Source: Anaerolineales bacterium (GTDB taxonomy: Bacteria > Chloroflexota > Anaerolineae > Anaerolineales > UBA4823). Taken from it: a stretch of DNA of 64,000 nt. The position numbers and the translations under genes are program-made. Below are positions 42,125-51,499 of the stretch, in pieces (position 1 is the first letter of the stretch; every line of letters begins with the position of its first letter). The notes beneath the pieces are model-generated. The model did no database searches and was not told the DNA's origin. It saw nothing but the letters and a program-made list of their open reading frames with translations. The DNA is taken from assembly GCA_025057645.1 (NCBI GenBank), contig JANXBJ010000003.1, positions 62,001 to 126,000 of the forward strand, in the 5' to 3' direction.

Positions 42125-43774
42125 TCGGATCTGCCATGTCCCCGACTGTTTCTCGAGCACTATCTCGATAAGGTGGGATGCTCCCCGTGTAGCTCTCACC
42201 TGAGCTCGTTGTCCGTCCAGACTCCAGGTTTGAGGCTCGTAACCGGCGGCTAAAAGAACCTGCACCACTTCCCAAGCGTCTTCGGCGATCGGATCGGCAG
42301 CGAAAGGCGCCGGGAGGCCTTGCTCTAGGCGGTTCAACACCCTCTCTACCGCTTGTACCCTCCGTTCTGCCAGGACATAATCCCCGGCGCGCTGCGCCCG
42401 TCCGGTCTCGTTGAGGAGTAATTCTAAGACGAGGTTCTCGGTGCGGCGAGGGTGCCGAAAGTAATCGGCGACAACCCCCTTTTGACGCATTTGCCGGCCG
42501 TCCAGCATCCAAGCCGTGCGATAGTAGGCCGACGGGTCCAATTGCCGCTGATACGCGCGCAGGACTTCGTAATACCGTTCCATGGTGAGGAGATTCCAAG
42601 AAAGGTCGTTGCTCTGCGGCGTAGCAGCCAGATCGGCCAAAAAATCTCGCTCCAGCTCTTGAAGGGAGAGCCCCAATTGCGTCTTGAGGGCGCGCTCGAT
42701 GGCTGCCAATTGGCTCTCTCCCTCGCGCAAGGACATCTCTAGGTAGGTTTCCCAGGCCTTTCCCCAACCCCAGCGACGGGCCAAATACTCCACCAGAGCA
42801 CCCGCCTCGAGGTAGGCGATCTCATGCTGGTGCTCGTAGAAATTCGTGGCTAACTCTCTTAGCGGCACATATTTTTGCAGGCGGACCAGCTCGGCGGCAC
42901 GAGGGGAGAGCGCCTCTGGAAAGTAATGTCCCTCGCTCAGATACACCGCAATCCCTTCGACAAAGAGTGAAGGGCGCGGATCGGGTCGGGCTTGCCCGTC
43001 AAGCACATGCACGATCTCGTGGCGCAGGATTGTGGCAAAGTCCCCCGCTGTGTAGTTGCGGTCGAGAAAGGAGACATTCACCTCGGCGTTGGCGAAGCCG
43101 CCGTTACCGAGCACGCGTGGGATGAGCACCACACTGAGCCGCTCTTCGGGCGAGACCGGAATTTGCGCTTGCGCTACTCGATACTCCCGCTCCACCACCT
43201 CGGCGATTTCTTCGATCTGCCGATGCGCAGCCGTGTTGGTGATGAAGTGCACCTCACAGCAATCGACCGAGAGCGTCTGCCACCGGGCCGTCTGCTCCTC
43301 AAGGGGCATCGTTGAGCGCGGCAGCAAAGTGACCGTTTGTCTCCATTGCTTTTTCAGCCCCGGGATGGAGAAGTTGAGAGTATATTCGCCCGCCAACAGA
43401 GTGCGAGTATCCCAAGCCCAGAGCAGGGTTGCTTGGGTGCGACGGTCGAAGCCATATGGCTGAAAGGTCGTGCTGCCGATCAGCGCCGGGGGGGTGGTCA
43501 GAGTCACGGTGAGCGGTTGGTTGAGATAAGGCTGCTTGGAAGGGGCGATCACCTCAAAGCTGACCTGGTCGCCGATGTAGAGTCTTTCTTCGGGGTGAAG
43601 GCGAACTTGGCAGCAGGAGTCCCCTCCCGGCGGCAGAGTGGGGGCGCGCTCAACCGCAAAAGGCTCGCCCCCCCAAGGGGAAAATCGAGGCAGCGGGAAC
43701 GAGGCCGGCAGCGGCACCTGACAGGCCAGCCAGAGGAAGAGCCAAGGAAAGAGTAACACCCAGCGCTTCAGCAT
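42077..43774 (-). CDS. Lipoprotein with gluzincin metallopeptidase (peptidase_MA-like) domain
   Basis: 565 residues. Lipobox LWLAC near residue 18; then an N-terminal beta domain (to about residue 150) like a bacterial Ig module. The metallopeptidase domain carries HEIVHVLDG (HExxH) with a downstream Glu in FVEGIAVYLSEG, the gluzincin pattern. The C-terminal 150 residues, with YRTAWMLDGR and AEDAWEVVQVLLAAGYEPQTW, probably form a separate alpha/beta domain. It is likely a surface protease of unknown substrate. Its end overlaps the FHA gene. Confidence 0.87.
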   Translation of the reverse strand: MLKRWVLLFPWLFLWLACQVPLPASFPLPRFSPWGGEPFAVERAPTLPPGGDSCCQVRLHPEERLYIGDQVSFEVIAPSKQPYLNQPLTVTLTTPPALIGSTTFQPYGFDRRTQATLLWAWDTRTLLAGEYTLNFSIPGLKKQWRQTVTLLPRSTMPLEEQTARWQTLSVDCCEVHFITNTAAHRQIEEIAEVVEREYRVAQAQIPVSPEERLSVVLIPRVLGNGGFANAEVNVSFLDRNYTAGDFATILRHEIVHVLDGQARPDPRPSLFVEGIAVYLSEGHYFPEALSPRAAELVRLQKYVPLRELATNFYEHQHEIAYLEAGALVEYLARRWGWGKAWETYLEMSLREGESQLAAIERALKTQLGLSLQELERDFLADLAATPQSNDLSWNLLTMERYYEVLRAYQRQLDPSAYYRTAWMLDGRQMRQKGVVADYFRHPRRTENLVLELLLNETGRAQRAGDYVLAERRVQAVERVLNRLEQGLPAPFAADPIAEDAWEVVQVLLAAGYEPQTWSLDGQRAQVRATRGASHLIEIVLEKQSGTWQIRSRTSAAGEDLIYRAE

Positions 43775-44127
43775 TGGGGCGAATTATAAAGCGAAATGGA
43801 GGGTGCACCGGATGGCCGACCCTCTCATTGAACCGCACCCAACCCGGCCAGCCTGACCTTCTGAGAACGCACAGCTTGTCAAGCGGAATCTCGGCCCTCG
43901 CCGCCGGCAGGCTCTGGCGGATGAGCAGGCGCACCTTCTGGCCCACCTCGGAGCTCGGCGTGAGTTGACGCCCCACTTGGCCCGGACACAGCCGGACAGG
44001 GTGGGCGGTGAAAGCGGCCCGAAACCCGCCCGCAAATGGGCACACAAGGGCTTGGCTTTTGGGCATCGACAAATTTCCGTTTCTGGTTTATCCTTTGCTC
44101 GCCGATCTCTCGAAGAAAGCCTCGGTC
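43775..44127. other. Intergenic stretch before the RNA methyltransferase gene
   Basis: About 350 bases. A weak promoter (TCGACA at 44066-44071, TTATCC at 44088-44093, 16-base spacer) precedes the methyltransferase gene. Long open frames on both strands here are composition artefacts. Confidence 0.5.
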
Positions 44128-45363
44128 ATGCCCGCAGAAGCCCAAGTTGAAGTTACGCTGCGCGAGATGGTTTATGGTGGCGCCGCTCTGGGAAGGCTGG
44201 CGGACGGGCGTGCCCTCTTTGTGCCCTATGCCCTCCCCAGCGAGCGCGCCTTGGTCGAGATCGTGCAAGAGAAGGCGCATTACGCCCGGGGGCGGCTGGT
44301 GCAAGTGTTGGTGCCTTCTCCCAAGCGCATCCAGCCGCGCTGTCCGCATTTCGGCGAGTGCGGCGGATGTCATTACCAGCACCTGTCCTATGAGGAACAG
44401 GTCTCTCTCAAAGCCCAATTGCTTGTCGATCAGTTGCGACGCATCGGTGCGTTTCATGCACTGCCGGAACTTGCAATCTACCCCTCTCCCTCGGAATGGC
44501 ATTACCGTAACAGCCTTCAGTTCCACCTCACCCCGGAGGGCAAACTTGGCTTTCGGCGCGCTCAGAGTCACGAAACCCTTCCCATCCAACAGTGCTTTTT
44601 GCCTTTGCCCCCGTTGATCGACCTTTGGCAACAGATCGAACTCGACCCCGAGGCAGGGGTTGAGCGGGTCGAGCTGCGCTGCGACAGCGATGGAAACCTC
44701 CTCCTCGTTCTGGAGAGCGACCATGCCGAGCCCCCCGAAGTCTCGGTTGAGGAATTGCCTATCTCGGTGGTTCACCTCAGCCCGGCCGGCAGCCTAGTGT
44801 TGGCTGGCAGCGAATATCTTTGGATGGAGATCAAAGAGCAGCGGCTGCGCCTTTCGGCAGGGGCGTTCTTTCAGGTCAACGCTGCTGTGGCAGGGCAAAT
44901 CGTGGACTACTTATTGGCACACCTCAAGCTCTCCCCGAGCGACGCCCTGCTTGACGTATATTGTGGCGGCGGACTGTATAGTGTGTTCCTCGCCCCCCGG
45001 GTCGGACGGCTGATCGGCATCGAGAGCTCCCCATACGCCTGTCGCGATTTCGAATTTAACCTAGATACCTTTGAGCAAGTCGAACTATATGAGGCGACCG
45101 CCGAACAGGTTTTAGCGCAGCTAGACCTTCGGCCTCAAACCATCCTGCTCGACCCGCCGCGCAGCGGTTTGAGCCAAACTGTGCGCGAGGCGCTGGCCCG
45201 GCTTGCCCCACCGCAGATCGCCTACATCTCTTGCGACCCGGCAACCTTCGCCCGCGATTTGCGCTACCTTGCCCAGAGGGGATATCGTCTCGAACAACTG
45301 GCCTTCTTCGACATGTTTCCGCAGACATACCACATCGAGACGGTAGGGATTCTCAGGACGTGA
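44128..45363 (+). CDS. RlmD/TrmA-type RNA (uracil-5-)-methyltransferase
   Basis: 411 residues. A TRAM-like N-terminal domain is followed by a 4Fe-4S cluster site (CPHFGECGGCHYQ with a later Cys in IQQCFLP), a SAM-binding domain (LLDVYCGGGLYSVFLA), and the catalytic motif ISCDPATFARDL with DPPRSGLS. It methylates uridine in rRNA or tRNA; which position is unclear because several subgroups share these motifs. I took the ATG at 44128. It converges with dgt, with stop codons one base apart. Confidence 0.93.
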   Translation: MPAEAQVEVTLREMVYGGAALGRLADGRALFVPYALPSERALVEIVQEKAHYARGRLVQVLVPSPKRIQPRCPHFGECGGCHYQHLSYEEQVSLKAQLLVDQLRRIGAFHALPELAIYPSPSEWHYRNSLQFHLTPEGKLGFRRAQSHETLPIQQCFLPLPPLIDLWQQIELDPEAGVERVELRCDSDGNLLLVLESDHAEPPEVSVEELPISVVHLSPAGSLVLAGSEYLWMEIKEQRLRLSAGAFFQVNAAVAGQIVDYLLAHLKLSPSDALLDVYCGGGLYSVFLAPRVGRLIGIESSPYACRDFEFNLDTFEQVELYEATAEQVLAQLDLRPQTILLDPPRSGLSQTVREALARLAPPQIAYISCDPATFARDLRYLAQRGYRLEQLAFFDMFPQTYHIETVGILRT

Positions 45364-45364
45364 T

Positions 45365-46513
45365 TCACGGCTTAGTCAACGGCTCAAACAACTTATTATA
45401 TTCCTCCACGGCAAAGCGGTCGGTCATGCCGGCGATGTAATCGCAAATGGCGCGCTCCAACCCGCGCTCCTCAATGGTATCTTGGATGTGGCGGGGCAAG
45501 ATTCGCGGCTCGCTGCGGTAGGCATTAAAGAGTTCGGTGAGAATGCGCTCGGCCTTGGTGTGCATGCGCACTACGCGAGGATGGCGGTAGAGATTCTTGA
45601 ACAGAAAATCCTTTAGCGCTCGATTGCGCCGGTACATCTCTTCCGAGAAGGCGATCACATTGTAGGGCAAGCGTTGGGCGTCTTCCGGGCAAGAGAGGCG
45701 CGCTTCCTTGATCAGTAGGTCGCTTGTGTGCACCAGATCAGTCACCTCCAAGCCGATCAGACGCCGGATCATGCGATGCCGCGAAAGCTCATCCAGCTCA
45801 GGTCCGCGCCAGCCCACACTCTCGACCAGAATTTCCCACAGAGGGATTCCCTCCAGCATCGTGGGGGTGATCATCCCCGAACGCAGGCCATCGTCCAGGT
45901 CGTGAGCGGTGTAAGCAAGCTCATCGGCGGCATTGGCAATTTGAGCCTCAATCGAAGCGCGCAGCTCGGGGTTGTATTCGCGCGCATCGGCGACATCGTA
46001 TTCCGACTCGTGCTTGACAATGCCTTCTCGCGTTTCCCAGGTCAAGTTCAAACCGGGAAAATCCGGGTAGCGCCGCTCGAGGAAAGTGACGATGCGCAGG
46101 GACTGCTTGTTATGGTCAAAGCCTCCGTGGTCCCTCATCAATTTCGCCAGAGTGGCTTCGCCGGAATGTCCAAAGGGGGGATGTCCCAAGTCGTGCGCGA
46201 GACAGATCGCTTCGACCAAATCCTCGTTGACCCCCAAGGCGCGGGCAATGGTGCGCCCGATCTGGGTCACTTCGAGAGTGTGAGTGAGGCGCGTGCGATA
46301 GTAGTCGCCCTCGTAGTTGATGAAGACCTGGGTTTTGTACTCCAAGCGGCGGAAGGCCGTGGTGTGCAGGATACGGTCGCGATCGCGCTGAAAAGCAGTG
46401 CGATACTCGGCTTCGTTTTCAGGGTACTGGCGTCCTTTGCTGTGCTTGCTACGAATGCCGTAGGGGGCCAAGTAACGATCTTCGAGAGCCTCTAATTCCA
46501 TCCGAGTGTTCAT
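45365..46513 (-). CDS. dgt: Deoxyguanosinetriphosphate triphosphohydrolase-like protein
   Basis: 382 residues of the HD-domain dGTPase family. RRLEYKTQVF and RTRLTHTLEVTQIGR precede the HD motif AICLAHDLGHPPFGHSGE; later come KHESEYD and DELAYTAHDLDDGLRSG with metal ligands. It hydrolyses dNTPs to nucleosides and triphosphate. AGGAG precedes the start at 46513. Confidence 0.95.
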   Translation of the reverse strand: MNTRMELEALEDRYLAPYGIRSKHSKGRQYPENEAEYRTAFQRDRDRILHTTAFRRLEYKTQVFINYEGDYYRTRLTHTLEVTQIGRTIARALGVNEDLVEAICLAHDLGHPPFGHSGEATLAKLMRDHGGFDHNKQSLRIVTFLERRYPDFPGLNLTWETREGIVKHESEYDVADAREYNPELRASIEAQIANAADELAYTAHDLDDGLRSGMITPTMLEGIPLWEILVESVGWRGPELDELSRHRMIRRLIGLEVTDLVHTSDLLIKEARLSCPEDAQRLPYNVIAFSEEMYRRNRALKDFLFKNLYRHPRVVRMHTKAERILTELFNAYRSEPRILPRHIQDTIEERGLERAICDYIAGMTDRFAVEEYNKLFEPLTKP

Positions 46514-46661
46514 ACGCTTCTCCTAGCGTCAACCCTCGCTGAACTTACCACGAAAAACTAAGCGCCAAATAGTCCTTAGAGCGACCGAAGCCTCCCTTGG
46601 GCGAATTGCTGCCCAAGCTCGGTGGTTGCAACCTAGGGTCGCATAGGTATAATTCTACAAG

Positions 46662-47408
46662 ATGGAAGGGGCTGAGGAGAGATTTTTTGTCGGCACTTCG
46701 GGCTGGAATTACCCCGACTGGAGAGGAAAGTTTTACCCAGAGGGCCTTTCCCAAAAACGATGGCTGGAATATTACGCCACTCAATTCAAGGCGGTCGAGG
46801 TCAACGCTACATTCTATCGTAAATTTAACGACCGCACCTATCAGAACTGGTTTGCGCGCACGCCCCCCCACTTTCGCTTTGTCCTCAAAGCGCCGCGCAC
46901 GATCACCCACCTCAAGCACTTGCTCGACGTCGAAGAAGAGATCCGGAGCTTCGAGCGCACTGCCTCCTTACTTGCCGAAAAGCTAGGTCTGATCCTGCTT
47001 CAAATTGCGCCAGACACTCCATTTGATCTGCAACGCCTGAAGAGCGCCCTGATGGCCTTCAACCAACCCACGCGAGTGGCTGTCGAGTTCCGCCAAAAGC
47101 AATGGTGGGGGGAAGAGACCTATGGCCTTTTGCGCGAGGTCGGCGCTGTCTTGGTCAACCCCGACTGCCCTGGTCATGCTCTGTGCGATCGATGGGTCTC
47201 CGAGGTCGGCTACTTGCGGTTACACGGTCGCCGGCGGTGGTACTTTGACCTCTATGCAGCCGAGGAGCTGCAGGCGATCGCCGAAACAGCCCAACGGATG
47301 GCCGGGGGAGGATGTCGAGAAGTGTATATCTTCTTCAACAACACTCCTTCGGGTTTTGCAGCACAAAACGCCTTGGATTTGCAGAAGCAATTAGCCCTTG
47401 CCCCTTGA
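46662..47408 (+). CDS. DUF72 family protein
   Basis: 248 residues. Family-typical segments are FVGTSGWNYPDWRGKFYP, YATQFKAVEVNATFYRKF, FVLKAPRTITH and CREVYIFFNNTPSGFAAQNA. The fold is a TIM barrel. The function is uncharacterised. It stands alone between dgt and the isoprenoid island. Confidence 0.9.
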   Translation: MEGAEERFFVGTSGWNYPDWRGKFYPEGLSQKRWLEYYATQFKAVEVNATFYRKFNDRTYQNWFARTPPHFRFVLKAPRTITHLKHLLDVEEEIRSFERTASLLAEKLGLILLQIAPDTPFDLQRLKSALMAFNQPTRVAVEFRQKQWWGEETYGLLREVGAVLVNPDCPGHALCDRWVSEVGYLRLHGRRRWYFDLYAAEELQAIAETAQRMAGGGCREVYIFFNNTPSGFAAQNALDLQKQLALAP

Positions 47409-47550
47409 AAGGGGCTTCAGATCCGGGGTTGGTGTTCGTCCCTGATGCGCTTTCCGAGTGTGCTTTGGGGCTCTCTAAGGGCAGCCGAGCCGGCCGGAGG
47501 AGCGGCTCCCCGCTGCGATGCCGGACAGGGGAGGATGTTTTGGGCTGTGC

Positions 47551-48366
47551 TCACCTCCCGGCGTGAATTCGTGTGCCCAGCGTCTCGCCCATTAGAGCAC
47601 GCCGAACCGCCCCCGGTTTCTCCCCGTTGAAAATCAGCACCTCAAGCTCGGGAAGTTCTTGAACCCAAGCCAAGCTCTGGCGCACCTTACTTTCCATTCC
47701 ACCGGTTACATCGGGGGCTTGAGAGCCCCCCAATTGGAGACGCCCTTGATAGAGGTCCGCCGGTGTGATCTCGCGCACCAACTGCGTACACTGAGGGAAA
47801 TCGCTCCACACCCCCTCTTCAATTCCTGCTAAAAGGATCCGCCGGGGTCTGAGCTGGCGCGCCAAGTGCTCAAACAAATCCTCGGTGGAAAGAATAGTGC
47901 CGCCGCGGTGGCGGTCGAAGACTACATCCCCAAAAATGAGGGGCAACAGACCGGCTTGCAGAGCGGCCCGGATGGGATAAAGCTCCCACACGGCTACCTT
48001 GCCATCCTCAGCCGTGACGCTGGCGCACGGGGGCAAGGAGATCACCGGGAGCTTGGCTGCAAGCAGGGCCTCGACAACCAACCGGTTGAGCGTAGCAGCC
48101 TCTCTCCAGACTTCGGCGAATCCTAACCACTCCTCAGGGGTATGGACTCCTTGGCGCGTGCCATAGCGTTTGGCCGGCACGTGCCCGAAGGAGCCTGCCC
48201 CATGGCCGACCACTAGGCGCAGCTCCGGAACGGACTGACGGGCGTGGGCGATCTCCTCCGCCAGGCGACGCAGGGTTTCCAAACGCGCAGTATAGGGACG
48301 GTGCTTTTCGGTGATCAGCGAGCCGCCCAACTTGAGGAAGATTAGCGGGGAGAGCGATTGTGCCAT
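47551..48366 (-). CDS. ipk: Isopentenyl phosphate kinase
   Basis: 271 residues of the amino acid kinase fold. Family markers are LKLGGSLIT at the N-terminus, VGHGAGSFGH with the diagnostic His62, GDVVFDRHRGGTILSTEDLFEHLA, and VTGGMESKV near the C-terminus. It phosphorylates isopentenyl phosphate to the diphosphate, the last step of archaeal-type mevalonate routes; it also occurs in some Chloroflexota. Its place beside carotenoid genes, in the same direction, suggests a role in isoprenoid supply. Other amino acid kinases lack the GAGSFGH signature. Confidence 0.88.
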   Translation of the reverse strand: MAQSLSPLIFLKLGGSLITEKHRPYTARLETLRRLAEEIAHARQSVPELRLVVGHGAGSFGHVPAKRYGTRQGVHTPEEWLGFAEVWREAATLNRLVVEALLAAKLPVISLPPCASVTAEDGKVAVWELYPIRAALQAGLLPLIFGDVVFDRHRGGTILSTEDLFEHLARQLRPRRILLAGIEEGVWSDFPQCTQLVREITPADLYQGRLQLGGSQAPDVTGGMESKVRQSLAWVQELPELEVLIFNGEKPGAVRRALMGETLGTRIHAGR

Positions 48367-48438
48367 TGCGTCTATTCCACGTGCTCACAGGGAGAAGGAG
48401 GGAAAAGTCCTAGCTCTTCTCACCTTGCGGCCTCTGCT

Positions 48439-49782
48439 TCACCCAGAGTCGGGCCCTCCCGATAGGGATGTGGAGGAAATCGAAAGCCTCTCGGCCGTCG
48501 TCTGCAGCCATTCGGCTAAAGGGGATAACTCGGACGGGGCGGCAGCGCGGATCGCCTGGGCATATCCGAGCAAAAACGGTCGAAGCGTCTCTGGCGCCAA
48601 GCGGTGTTGACGGAGCAACCCTTGCGCCCATTCCAGCTCAGGCAAAATGGCGTCCAAATCCCCAACTGCCAGCGCTGAACGGAGGGTCTCCTCGAAATCC
48701 TCCACTGCCGTGGTAAGATACTCCTGCGGCAAGCGGAGTTCGGAAAGGGCTTGATACAGCCAAGCCTCAATCTGAGCTCGCCGGCTCCAAAACAGCTCTG
48801 CTCTCTGATAATTGAGTGCGAACTCGGGCGTAGGAGCGGGCAACGGTGGGCGTTGGTGGACGAGGAGGGCGACGTTCTGCACCGCTTCATCCATAGTTTT
48901 GCCCAAGAAATGGGCGGGGATGCGGGGGAGCAAGGAAGGCCGGAGGTTAAAAATGCGCCCCCCATAGGCCACCGAGGCTCCAAGCGGATGCAGGGAAAGG
49001 ATCACTTCGAGCAAGGGGGCGACCGTGGTCAATCGCTGGGCGCTGAGCACGACTAGGTGAGGCTGAATTCGGGCCACGGTTTCGTCAAACTTTGCCACAG
49101 GCACGTTGGCGCCGAGGTCCACTACACCGAAACCGCGGCGGCGCAGGAAGAGATGCAGCATTAGCAGCGGCAACAAGTGCTGTTCGTGAGGGGGGCTGCC
49201 GAGCAGGATCACTTCCGGACGTGTGGGTGGAGGGCAGGCGGCGATCAGCGAATTAAGGCGGCGTTGGATCAGCACCGAGACAAAATGCTCCTGCTGTACC
49301 GAAATATTGTTGCGATACCACTGATCCCCCACATAAACCATAGCGTAGTGAAAAATTTCTTTGATCACGATCTCAAGCGGATACAGGGCGAAAGCCTGAT
49401 TGAGCAACAGCTCTGCCTCGTTCTCGTTGAAGGCCAAGCAGGCGCTCAGCCAGCTCTGCCGAAGGCTCTCCAGAGTGCCTGGAGGCGCAATAGGCTGAGG
49501 GGTGGTCTCCTCCACCTCGGCGAGTGGATCGCGCCCTTGGGCGATCTGGGTGCGGAACAGCTCCACTGCTCGGGCGATGGACAATCCCTCGGCTTGGCGC
49601 GCCATCAGCCACTTGATCGTTTCGATATCGCGCTGAGAATATAGGCGGTGGCCGCCGGGCGAGCGTTGGGGTTTGGGAATCCCATACCGCCTTTCCCAAG
49701 CGCGCAGGGTGTCCGGGCGAATGCCGGTCTCTTTCAGCACCACTTTTAGGTTAAAAGCAGGGGTGGTATCCGGCCCAGTCAT
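48439..49782 (-). CDS. B12-dependent MerR-family light regulator, CarH/LitR type
   Basis: 447 residues. N-terminal MerR helix-turn-helix (about 10-80: LKETGIRPDTLRAWERRYGIPKPQRSPGGHRLYSQ), then a helical bundle with the CarH signature W-x9-EH (Trp155, Glu165-His166), then a cobalamin-binding domain with HEQH (His202). In CarH, adenosylcobalamin gives a tetramer that blocks carotenoid promoters in the dark and releases DNA in light. A C-terminal helical extension of about 120 residues is unusual. Its start overlaps crtI by four bases (ATGA). Confidence 0.93.
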   Translation of the reverse strand: MTGPDTTPAFNLKVVLKETGIRPDTLRAWERRYGIPKPQRSPGGHRLYSQRDIETIKWLMARQAEGLSIARAVELFRTQIAQGRDPLAEVEETTPQPIAPPGTLESLRQSWLSACLAFNENEAELLLNQAFALYPLEIVIKEIFHYAMVYVGDQWYRNNISVQQEHFVSVLIQRRLNSLIAACPPPTRPEVILLGSPPHEQHLLPLLMLHLFLRRRGFGVVDLGANVPVAKFDETVARIQPHLVVLSAQRLTTVAPLLEVILSLHPLGASVAYGGRIFNLRPSLLPRIPAHFLGKTMDEAVQNVALLVHQRPPLPAPTPEFALNYQRAELFWSRRAQIEAWLYQALSELRLPQEYLTTAVEDFEETLRSALAVGDLDAILPELEWAQGLLRQHRLAPETLRPFLLGYAQAIRAAAPSELSPLAEWLQTTAERLSISSTSLSGGPDSG

Positions 49783-51308
49783 GCGGTCAGTGTGCTCGCA
49801 AGTGAAGAGGAGGCTTGGGGGAGCAGAGAACCGATCTCGCGCTGGATGCGCTCTGTGGTCAGGCGCGCTGAAAGGAGCACGATGGGTAAACCGGTCCCGG
49901 GATGCGTGGAAGCGCCGACAAAATAGAGATTGCGGTAGCGCTTATGACGGTTGTGGGGGCGGAAATACCCCACTTGCCAGAAGTTATGGCTAAGGCCGAA
50001 CGCTGCCCCTTTATCCAAGTTGAAGCGCTGCTTCCAATCCTGAGCTGTGTAGACCACCTCGAATTTGATGTGCTGAGCCAGGTCGGCAGCGTCCATCTCC
50101 TTGGCTAGGCGCGAGAGAACAGCCTCACGGGCGCGCTGTACTAGTTCATCCCAGTTCTGCGGCCGTTCTTCGTCGAGGTGGCCGACCGGGACTAGGATAA
50201 AGAGCGTCTCCTGACCCGGGGGCGCTGCGCTGGGATCCACCCTTACAGGGGCATGGACGTAGAAGGAAGGGGCATCGGGGAGGGTGTGGTCTTTGAAAAT
50301 GCGCTCGAAGGAGCTCTTGTAATCCCCGCTGAGGAAGACATTGTGCAGGGCGATCTGGGGATAGGGCTTGTCCACACCCCAGTAGAACATCAGGGTTGAG
50401 CAAGTGTAGAGCATGCGATCGAACTTGCGCTTGGCTTGTGCATCGCGCAAAAGCTCTTTATAGACATAGGGCAAGTCTGCGTTGGCGATATAGAGGTCGG
50501 CTTGCAACGTGCTGCCGTCTTTCAACCGGATGCTTTCGACCCGATCGCTCCCTAAGTCGATCTGCGTCACCTCCGAACTGTAGAGAAAGCGCACGCCGAG
50601 TTTTTCGGCAATTCTCGTCAGAGCCTGGATCGCAGCGTACATCCCTCCGATCGGATACCAGACCCCTTCGGCGAGTTCCGTGTATTGCAATAGTGAGTAC
50701 GTAGCCGGCGCCTCGTAGGGGCTTAAGCCCAGGTACATGTTCTGGAAAGTAAAAGCCGCCCTGAGGCGTGGGTCCTGAAAATACCTGCCGACGTTATCGT
50801 AGTGTTTGACCAAGGCTTTCAGTTGGAAGAGGAGGGGGAGGTTAGAAGGAGAGAAATACTCCCAAAGGCTGTAAAAATTGCGTCCGACGAATTTCTCTAA
50901 TGAAATTTTATAGTGGCGGCTGCCCTCAGCGATAAAGTGAAGAAAACCGCTAAAGGCGGTTTTCTCGATCTTCTCCAGTTGGGCTTGCATCGCCCCTAGG
51001 TTTGAGGTGAGGGTGATTTGCAAACCATCCTCAAAGTGAACCTTATACGTGGGATCGATGCGGCGGAGATCGAGGTGGTCGCTCATGCGCTCCCCAAGGG
51101 CGGCGAAGGTTTCCTCCCAAACTTCCGGCATCAGGAACAGAGTGGGACCGATATCGAAGCGATGGCCCTCGTGGATAAGCTGTCCGCAGCGTCCGCCGGG
51201 CTGTTCATTCTTCTCGACCACTGTAACTGCGTAGCCGTTTTTGGCCAAGCGAGCCGCTGCTGCAATGCCACCGATGCCTGCACCGATGATCAACACTGAT
51301 GGCTTCAT
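49779..51308 (-). CDS. crtI: Phytoene desaturase (CrtI type)
   Basis: 509 residues. The N-terminal FAD motif is VLIIGAGIGGIAAAARLAKNGYAVTVVEKNEQPGGR; the C-terminus has NLYFVGASTHPGTGLPIVLLSARLTTERI, the bacterial CrtI signature. It introduces double bases into phytoene. It is the first gene of a minus-strand operon with the regulator, and is divergent from crtB, sharing its control region. AAGGAG precedes the ATG. Confidence 0.96.
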   Translation of the reverse strand: MKPSVLIIGAGIGGIAAAARLAKNGYAVTVVEKNEQPGGRCGQLIHEGHRFDIGPTLFLMPEVWEETFAALGERMSDHLDLRRIDPTYKVHFEDGLQITLTSNLGAMQAQLEKIEKTAFSGFLHFIAEGSRHYKISLEKFVGRNFYSLWEYFSPSNLPLLFQLKALVKHYDNVGRYFQDPRLRAAFTFQNMYLGLSPYEAPATYSLLQYTELAEGVWYPIGGMYAAIQALTRIAEKLGVRFLYSSEVTQIDLGSDRVESIRLKDGSTLQADLYIANADLPYVYKELLRDAQAKRKFDRMLYTCSTLMFYWGVDKPYPQIALHNVFLSGDYKSSFERIFKDHTLPDAPSFYVHAPVRVDPSAAPPGQETLFILVPVGHLDEERPQNWDELVQRAREAVLSRLAKEMDAADLAQHIKFEVVYTAQDWKQRFNLDKGAAFGLSHNFWQVGYFRPHNRHKRYRNLYFVGASTHPGTGLPIVLLSARLTTERIQREIGSLLPQASSSLASTLTA

Positions 51309-51351
51309 GCATGCTCCTTATTGAGTTAGCGGGCTCTCACAATTCAGTTTT

Positions 51352-51425
51352 GCAAGGGACGTCCTGGGGGCGGGAACGTTCTGCTGGTAGCGGCTCGAAT
51401 GCGCAATGCTTCAGGACGTCCCTGC
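51352..51425. repeat. Long inverted repeat between crtI and crtB
   Basis: GCAAGGGACGTCCTG (51352-51366) and CAGGACGTCCCTGC (51412-51425) pair with one extra base. The arms hold GGACGTCC, which is itself a palindrome. The loop is 45 bases. It may be a miniature element or a double operator. Confidence 0.75.
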
Positions 51426-51445
51426 TATGCAAATTATATCTTAAA

Positions 51446-51499
51446 TCAACGATATGTCAAGATTTTTTCAAGGTTTTTTCAATTTTTTTCATTGACAAA
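51446..51499. promoter_or_regulatory. 11-bp phased TCAA array upstream of crtB (candidate CarH operator)
   Basis: TCAA occurs at 51446, 51457, 51468 and 51479, exactly 11 bases apart, followed by TCAT at 51489 where the spacing is 10. Three of the units read TCAAG-T6-like or TCAA-T7. The array runs into the -35 of the crtB promoter. CarH operators are described as tandem repeats of about 11 bp overlapping the -35; the similarity in phasing is suggestive, not proof. Confidence 0.65.

Noticed and set aside
43879..44775. Long minus-strand open frame antisense to the RNA methyltransferase
   Set aside because: No family features; it shadows a well-supported gene on the other strand.
45728..46495. 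Long plus-strand open frame antisense to dgt
   Set aside because: It mirrors the dgt codon pattern and has no recognisable motif or start context.
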